Positions 59,376-64,000 of a stretch of DNA of 64,000 bases are shown in pieces. The stretch spans positions 124,001 to 188,000 of the forward strand of contig NZ_FRBD01000001.1 in assembly GCF_900142525.1 (NCBI RefSeq), read 5' to 3'. The notes under the pieces were generated by a model that did not search any database, was not told the origin of the DNA, and saw only the letters and a program-made list of their open reading frames with translations. Source of the stretch: Xylanibacter ruminicola (GTDB lineage: Bacteria > Bacteroidota > Bacteroidia > Bacteroidales > Bacteroidaceae). The position numbers were made by a program, and so were the translations under genes. The first letter of the stretch is position 1. Each line of letters starts with the position of its first letter.

Positions 59376-60020
59376 CTATAAATTGATCTTCATATCAAAA
59401 GGACTATCGAAGTCTTTGAGTAAAGGATGCTTTGTATCCTTATCGCTCAATACAGCTTTATCCATAGGTATTCTCCAGTTAATACCTAACGAACTATCAA
59501 GGATACTTATACCACCATCAGCCTCAGGATGATAGAACTCATCGCATTTATATTGGAATACAGCAGTTTCTGAGAGGACTGCAAATCCATGAGCAAAACC
59601 ACGTGGAACAAAGAACTGTTGACCTAATTGACCATTGAACATTGAACATTGACCATTAAACTTATGCCCCTCAAATTGTTGGGCTATTCGTTCGCCTTCC
59701 TCGTCACGAGCACAAAGGAGGCATTCAACATGCTGGCCATAAGTTGGTGATCCCTTACGGATATCCACTGCCACATCGAGCACAGCCCCCTTAACACAGC
59801 GCACAATCTTGCTCTGAGTGAAAGGCGGGCGCTGGAAATGCAATCCACGCATCACGCCATACGAACTCATGCTTTCGTTATCCTGTACAAATGTGATAGG
59901 CCTTACTTTCTCATCAAACTCCCTCTGAGAGAAGCTCTCAAAGAAATAACCACGCGAGTCTTTGAACACCTTTGGTTCAATGATGAATACACCTTCGATA
60001 TTTGTTTTAATTACTTCCAT
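59376..60020 (-). CDS. RmlC-family sugar 3,5-epimerase with repeat-encoded insert
   Basis: The 214-residue cupin belongs to the dTDP-4-dehydrorhamnose 3,5-epimerase family: FKDSRGYFFESF, GVMRGLHFQRPPF with the catalytic histidine (near residue 60), VAVDIRKGSPTYG and FFVPRGFAHGF. Between SPTYG and the PRGFAHGF motif it is about 26 residues longer than the homologue at 11985-12524. Part of the insert (FNGQCSMFNGQL) is encoded by a heptamer array at 59627-59661. No rmlA, rmlB or rmlD is in the window. It ends the operon of region F before a terminator. Confidence 0.87.
   Translation of the reverse strand: MEVIKTNIEGVFIIEPKVFKDSRGYFFESFSQREFDEKVRPITFVQDNESMSSYGVMRGLHFQRPPFTQSKIVRCVKGAVLDVAVDIRKGSPTYGQHVECLLCARDEEGERIAQQFEGHKFNGQCSMFNGQLGQQFFVPRGFAHGFAVLSETAVFQYKCDEFYHPEADGGISILDSSLGINWRIPMDKAVLSDKDTKHPLLKDFDSPFDMKINL
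59627..59661. repeat. Heptamer tandem array inside the RmlC-like gene
   Basis: Five units ATTGACC, ATTGAAC, ATTGAAC, ATTGACC and ATTAAAC run in tandem and are translated in frame (about residues 120-132). A similar unit, GTTGACC, lies just outside. It is the second conserved gene in this window with a 7-bp array inserted. Confidence 0.75.
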
Positions 60021-60023
60021 ATA

Positions 60024-61127
60024 TTACTTAACTTTTTGAAGATAGAAACTCTGCAATCTAAATGCCTCACTAGCAGAATCAAAACCTGCAGAAATAATCT
60101 CATCAGAATAGCTGCGACGTACAGGCATATTACTTTCAACCACCGGAATAATGGCATCGGCCCATTTCTCGGGCGAATCATTAAGTCCCAAATAATGGGC
60201 TAAATTACTAGCGGTGGTTTCGGTGGTGATATTCTTTGAGAAGAAAATAGGTAATCCACAGCACTGAGCCTCAACGCCAACCACTGGCATACCCTCGTAT
60301 AAGCTAGGTAGTAAGAAAGCATCAAACGCATTATAGAATTGCTTAATATCGTCTCTGCGCCCAAGGTTTTCAACACGGTCAGCAATACCATATCCTTTTA
60401 TTCTATCCATCATCTCCTGTTCCAATTCGCCGAAACCTATCATTACAAGAATAGCATTTGACTGTTTCTTTGAAATCTCATTAAAGATGTCTATCAAAAA
60501 TAAAGGATTCTTCTGCTCTACATATCGACCAATGAAGCCGTACACCACCTTATCATCCCAGCCAAAGGCAGACCTAGTAGTATTTCTGAGTACAGGATTA
60601 AAGACGTTGTCATTAGCATTGATTACTGTCTTAAAAATGTTTATCCTACCCTGTTGATATGTCTTGCTGCCAAACTGCCACTTTCCACAATCTATGGAGT
60701 TTGCCATATAATCAGTAACAAAATAATGCGAGAACAGTCGTAATATCAATTTAACCTTGGTCTTTTTCTCGTTTTTATCACCTTTAGAAATACTTTCTGA
60801 TATACGCACCTTAACTCCAGCCAAACGGGCAACAAGCATTGGAAAAAAGTTTAATGTATTATCAAAAGCATGAATAATAGGATACTTGTTCTCCTTGAAA
60901 ACCTTATAAGTTGTCCTAAGATGGGGGATCAAATTCTTGTAAGGAGGGACCAAAAACACCCTGCCACCAAGAGAAGCAATCTCCTCATATGGTATTCCAT
61001 TAGAATCGGAGTCGCATATAAAGTCGAACTGGACTTTCGACCGGTCTATATGCCTATAGAACTCCATAATTAGATTACGTTTTCCTCCAGAATGCAAAAC
61101 CCCTGCAACTATACCTATTCTTATCAT
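60024..61127 (-). CDS. Glycosyltransferase family 4 (EpsF-like)
   Basis: The 367-residue GT-B enzyme has VAGVLHSGGKRNLIMEFYRH (residues 8-27) and HAFDNTLNFFPMLVARLAG in the acceptor domain. The donor domain shows VVYGFIGRYVEQKNPLFLID and IGFGELEQEM, and the acidic motif is PSLYEGMPVVGVEAQCCGLP (near residue 275). The layout is that of EpsF/CapM-type transferases. It lies 3 bp from the RmlC-like gene and overlaps the SDR gene stop by four bases. Donor unknown. Confidence 0.91.
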   Translation of the reverse strand: MIRIGIVAGVLHSGGKRNLIMEFYRHIDRSKVQFDFICDSDSNGIPYEEIASLGGRVFLVPPYKNLIPHLRTTYKVFKENKYPIIHAFDNTLNFFPMLVARLAGVKVRISESISKGDKNEKKTKVKLILRLFSHYFVTDYMANSIDCGKWQFGSKTYQQGRINIFKTVINANDNVFNPVLRNTTRSAFGWDDKVVYGFIGRYVEQKNPLFLIDIFNEISKKQSNAILVMIGFGELEQEMMDRIKGYGIADRVENLGRRDDIKQFYNAFDAFLLPSLYEGMPVVGVEAQCCGLPIFFSKNITTETTASNLAHYLGLNDSPEKWADAIIPVVESNMPVRRSYSDEIISAGFDSASEAFRLQSFYLQKVK

Positions 61128-62050
61128 TGATTAGTTAATGATTCGTTATAAAACTGTTTGATACCCTCCATAAAAGGAGTGAACTCATAATTGACATAAT
61201 GCTTAAGGCGTGACAAGTCAAGAACCATATTAGAAACGTCAACTGATCGTGGATTCTTGTACTCAATTCTAAAATCCTCATGCGATATTATCTTAAGGAA
61301 AGCCAACACGTCATTGACAGAGTAACCACGTCCGGAACCAATATTTAATGTCTCATTAATAACATCAATATTCATCAACTGCTTAAAAACTATTGCCAAA
61401 TCGTCGATAAATATATAATCTCTGACAGCAGAACCATCGCCCCACACTTCTACTGCTTCATTCTTCAGAACTCTTCCAATGGCTACAGCTACAAGGCCTT
61501 GTTTACCATAAAGATTCTGCCCGTGACCATAAGGATTTGAAGGACGCAGAATAAGATATTTCAAGCCCTTGGTACGATGCATAAACTGAATACTATTCTC
61601 CATCATCTGTTTTGACCACCCGTAATATGATATGGGATTCATAGCATCAGTCTCTGTGAACGGCAGTACATCATTCCTGTTGCCATAAACCGTTCCTCCT
61701 GAGGAGAAGTATACAAACTTAACTCCAACCTCAGCACATATCTCCATGAGTTCGATTGACGGGAAAATAACATGCTTATACTCTTCCTTGTAGTCATCAT
61801 ATGTGCTACCTGGGATAAGCATAGAAACAAGATGCACAACAATATCAATATTGTTCTGCTTAATAACATCACTAACCAAAGCAATATCTGTCAACGAACA
61901 ATTATGAATTTTCACATCAAGGCCCTGTAGTCTGTGCAAAGATGCATTAACGGGTTCGCAAACATGTATATCGTAATCATCCTTTATCAGGACTTTTATT
62001 AAGTTAGAGCCAATAAAACCAGCTCCACCAATAAACAGGATTTTTGTCAT
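61124..62050 (-). CDS. NAD-dependent epimerase/dehydratase (GalE-like SDR)
   Basis: The 308-residue extended SDR starts at MTKILFIGGAGFIGSNLIKV. A frame 10 codons longer exists but adds no family sequence. VYFSSGGTVYGN (near residue 115) is the serine/threonine region, YYGWSKQMME gives YxxxK (near 141), and LRPSNPYGHGQN follows. WGDGSAVRDYIFIDDLA is typical of UDP-glucose 4-epimerase and related enzymes. It probably makes a UDP-sugar for this repeat unit; the specificity is not determined. Confidence 0.87.
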   Translation of the reverse strand: MTKILFIGGAGFIGSNLIKVLIKDDYDIHVCEPVNASLHRLQGLDVKIHNCSLTDIALVSDVIKQNNIDIVVHLVSMLIPGSTYDDYKEEYKHVIFPSIELMEICAEVGVKFVYFSSGGTVYGNRNDVLPFTETDAMNPISYYGWSKQMMENSIQFMHRTKGLKYLILRPSNPYGHGQNLYGKQGLVAVAIGRVLKNEAVEVWGDGSAVRDYIFIDDLAIVFKQLMNIDVINETLNIGSGRGYSVNDVLAFLKIISHEDFRIEYKNPRSVDVSNMVLDLSRLKHYVNYEFTPFMEGIKQFYNESLTNQ

Positions 62051-62080
62051 ATTTCGTTTCCTATTTAATAAAAAAATCAT

Positions 62081-62791
62081 CTACCTTGATATAAGTCTAC
62101 CTAATATCGACACCAGCAAATTGGTTCGTTTAACAACAAGCTTATACCATAAACTATTGTCTGATTTCTCACTGGATGTAGACACATTATTTCCATGGCG
62201 TCTATAACCTATTAGCACATCCTCCAGGAAACAACTGCGAAACTTAACCATTCCCATCATACCAATCCAATAGTCATGAGCTACAATACTCTTAGGAATA
62301 GGCAGGCAGTAATCAAGAACTTCACGCCGGAATGCCATACAACAGCCAAGCCACCTAGTTTTCCACAGATTTGCCCAGAAACCGGTCTTATGATGAAGCG
62401 TGGAATAATATGTCTTACCAAGAGATTTTCCATCACCATCTATAAGTTGCGCATCATGGATAACCAAATCGTAATTCTTTAGAGCATCTGTCAGCATTTC
62501 AACTTTTCTGTCAAACCACACATCATCCTGATCAGACAAGAAGATTATTTCGCCCTTGGCATTGCGCAATGCATTTTCGAAATTGGACACAAATCCATGA
62601 CTACCCGAATTTTCAAGTAGCCTTATTCTATTATCCCCCAGTGACAAAACAATATCCCGAGTATTGTCATTACTTCCATCATCAGAAATAACGACCTCAT
62701 CATCAGGTGCCATTTGAGAAAGAATACTCTCAAGCTGTTGTTTTATATATTGACCACCATTATATGTGGCCATACAAACACTTACCATCAT
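62081..62791 (-). CDS. Glycosyltransferase family 2 (rhamnosyltransferase-like)
   Basis: The 236-residue GT-A enzyme has VSVCMATYNGGQYIKQQLES (residues 3-22), VVISDDGSNDNT, and IIFLSDQDDVWFDRK with the metal aspartates (near residue 85). WLGCCMAFRREVLDYCLPIP and AHDYWIGMMG follow. The SDQDDVW and HDYW motifs are usual in rhamnosyltransferases of the RfbF/WbbL kind, although donor use is not proven. It overlaps the next gene upstream by four bases (ATGA). Confidence 0.89.
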   Translation of the reverse strand: MMVSVCMATYNGGQYIKQQLESILSQMAPDDEVVISDDGSNDNTRDIVLSLGDNRIRLLENSGSHGFVSNFENALRNAKGEIIFLSDQDDVWFDRKVEMLTDALKNYDLVIHDAQLIDGDGKSLGKTYYSTLHHKTGFWANLWKTRWLGCCMAFRREVLDYCLPIPKSIVAHDYWIGMMGMVKFRSCFLEDVLIGYRRHGNNVSTSSEKSDNSLWYKLVVKRTNLLVSILGRLISR

Positions 62792-63495
62792 TTTGTAAGT
62801 TTATACAAATGTCTTAACAAAAAACAGAAACAACCCAGATGTTTACGGACTTCATTGAAGAAAACTGGTGCATACTTCTCTGAATCACTTCTTCCGCCAC
62901 CGCTCATGCCTGAACAATTATAACAGGTGACACACACTGGGATATATCTAAAATCAACGCTTTTCCACAATCTTATATTATAAACATAATCAGCAAAAAC
63001 CGGGAAAGCAAGGTCGTATTGATTCATACTGTATACAGACCTAGGGTAGAATATTGCCTGATGACAGATATTCTCACAGGCAAGGAGCCACTTATTAAAT
63101 TTACCTCTATACAGATCATTACGGGCGTTACGATAAACATCACCATAATATACCGTATTCATATCAGAAATATTATTAACAACATCAGATAGAACGGAAC
63201 TTGATATAAAATGATCATCAGCCCCCATAACAATCAGGAAATCACCCTTCGCATGAGCCATTCCTTTATTGATTGCATCATAAACACCATGGTCGGGCTC
63301 ACTTATCATATATGTTACAACCTTATCATATGCTTTTATCACAGAAACAGTATCATCAGTACTCCCTCCATCTATTATTATCAATTCTTTATTGAAATAG
63401 GTCTGACTAATATATGAATCAAGCAATTCACGTATAACAGATCCGCAGTTATATGTTGCTACTACGATACTAATCAATGGACAATTCTGGGTCAT
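62788..63495 (-). CDS. Glycosyltransferase family 2 (WcaE-like)
   Basis: The 235-residue protein starts MTQNCPLISIVVATYNCG. The frame is open 30 codons more upstream but would then overlap the next gene by over 100 bp. IIIDGGSTDDTVSVIKAY and ISEPDHGVYDAINKGMAHA (near residue 75) closely resemble WcaE-like transferases of colanic acid clusters, followed by FLIVMGADDHF. CHQAIFYPRSVY is also conserved. It probably adds a sugar to the third repeat unit; the donor is unknown. Confidence 0.88.
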   Translation of the reverse strand: MTQNCPLISIVVATYNCGSVIRELLDSYISQTYFNKELIIIDGGSTDDTVSVIKAYDKVVTYMISEPDHGVYDAINKGMAHAKGDFLIVMGADDHFISSSVLSDVVNNISDMNTVYYGDVYRNARNDLYRGKFNKWLLACENICHQAIFYPRSVYSMNQYDLAFPVFADYVYNIRLWKSVDFRYIPVCVTCYNCSGMSGGGRSDSEKYAPVFFNEVRKHLGCFCFLLRHLYKLTK

Positions 63496-64000
63496 ATTCT
63501 TCATATGTGTCATACTCATCACAGAAATATGATGCAAACTTAAATATAAAAATATTGGTAATTGGATATTCAATAAACTTCTCATTGAATTGCATCATTA
63601 ATATGGCAATCAACAAGAAAATAGAGGCCTTTCCATAATTCATGCGCCTAATTCCCAACCATAAGAATACAATAAAGACAAGCAACCAGGGGAAACCAAG
63701 AGAAGCAGAATAAGTAAGGATACCCGTGCTACATGCAGTGTTTCCATAAAGATCAGACATTTTCCAGAACTCATCCGAACCTATGCCATACCCCAAGAGG
63801 GGCCTCTCTAACGTCATCTGCCAAAGTGCAAGTATGTCTGATAATCTTTCTAACTTTGAAACATTGTCTTCATCATCATTGAAGAGTTTATTCTGTACCA
63901 CAGGACTGGTGAACATCAGTATCAATGCCGCCACTGCAAAAGTTAGCATAGCCACATAGATCAGAGTCTTATAACGACCTTCGATTCGCATATGCATAAC
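63470..64000 (-). CDS. O-antigen polymerase/ligase-like membrane protein, 5' end outside the window
   Basis: The frame stays open to the window edge, so only the last 176 or so residues are visible. They hold a membrane helix (TLIYVAMLTFAVAALILMF), a periplasmic stretch with MTLERPLLGYGIGSDEFW, and three more helices ending EEYDPELSID. The RPLLGYGIGS word is typical of the Wzy_C/O-antigen ligase family. It is either the polymerase of region F or a ligase. Its end overlaps the WcaE-like gene by 26 bp. Confidence 0.78.
   Translation of the reverse strand, partial: VMHMRIEGRYKTLIYVAMLTFAVAALILMFTSPVVQNKLFNDDEDNVSKLERLSDILALWQMTLERPLLGYGIGSDEFWKMSDLYGNTACSTGILTYSASLGFPWLLVFIVFLWLGIRRMNYGKASIFLLIAILMMQFNEKFIEYPITNIFIFKFASYFCDEYDTYEEYDPELSID

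Noticed and set aside
1..64000. Search for UpxY/NusG-like antiterminator, integrase, transposase, tRNA, rRNA and CRISPR arrays
   Set aside because: None could be supported by eye on either strand; the short tandem arrays lack the spacer structure of CRISPR.

Overview
The window reads as chromosomal DNA of a Bacteroidales bacterium, most probably Prevotella or a close relative. Several signals support this: promoters of the form TTG-N20-TAnnTTTG, weak Shine-Dalgarno sites, a FimB/Mfa2-type lipoprotein, a DUF4248 / HU-HIG / smalltalk / amidase cassette, and capsule genes of Bacteroidetes type. It is almost entirely a surface-polysaccharide locus. No tRNA, rRNA, CRISPR array or intact transposase gene was seen. 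The genus is inference; the class is well supported.

Region A (1-23.9 kb, all minus strand). The block at 0.4-9.8 kb is AT-rich. It holds acyltransferase and glycosyltransferase genes, a cytosolic beta-propeller protein, a Wzy-type polymerase and a Wzx flippase. Next come a FAD oxidoreductase and a set for a CDP-3,6-dideoxyhexose (rfbF, rfbG, rfbH, an RfbC-like epimerase and two SDR reductases/epimerases). The last part supplies GDP-mannose and GDP-fucose (two manC copies, fcl, gmd and a cupin-phosphomannose isomerase fusion). A segmental duplication left a second manC, a 22-codon fcl stump and a second copy of a hairpin element. The aldose-1-epimerase gene beside them carries an in-frame stop.

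Region B (24.3-29.8 kb, minus) is the export operon: Wzc tyrosine kinase, a small HAD phosphatase, Wza, a 57-residue polyhistidine membrane microprotein and a FimB/Mfa2-like lipoprotein. It starts at a promoter with a conserved leader. Region C (29.8-51.3 kb, minus) looks like one long operon of about 21 genes, starting at a second copy of the same terminator-promoter-leader cassette and ending at the terminator next to the first copy. It encodes a PglC-like initiating transferase, aminotransferase, glycosyltransferases, a Stealth phosphotransferase, three pyruvyltransferase paralogues, Wzx, Wzy, an ACP-dependent acyl module, a MurB-like flavoprotein and a MenD-like ThDP enzyme.

Region D (51.3-53.4 kb, minus) is a single CapD/WbpM-type nucleotide-sugar dehydratase gene with its own promoter and terminator. 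Region E (53.5-57.7 kb) is the only plus-strand block: an unknown protein, a RepA-like ATPase, a toprim protein, DUF4248, HU-like protein, smalltalk and a T7-lysozyme-like amidase. It resembles a mobile-element replication module, but no integrase or att site is visible. Region F (57.8-64 kb, minus) starts a further polysaccharide set: a WcaJ-like initiating transferase, an RmlC-like epimerase, glycosyltransferases, an SDR and a truncated polymerase/ligase.

Together the genes would make sugar nucleotides (CDP-dideoxyhexose, GDP-Fuc/Man, probably a UDP-diamino-trideoxy sugar), assemble repeat units on undecaprenyl phosphate, flip and polymerise them (at least two Wzx and three Wzy-like proteins), and export them through the one Wza/Wzc pair seen. 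Several short repeat families (7-bp arrays, 11-bp arrays, palindromic elements) lie between genes, and three copies have entered conserved coding sequences in frame.
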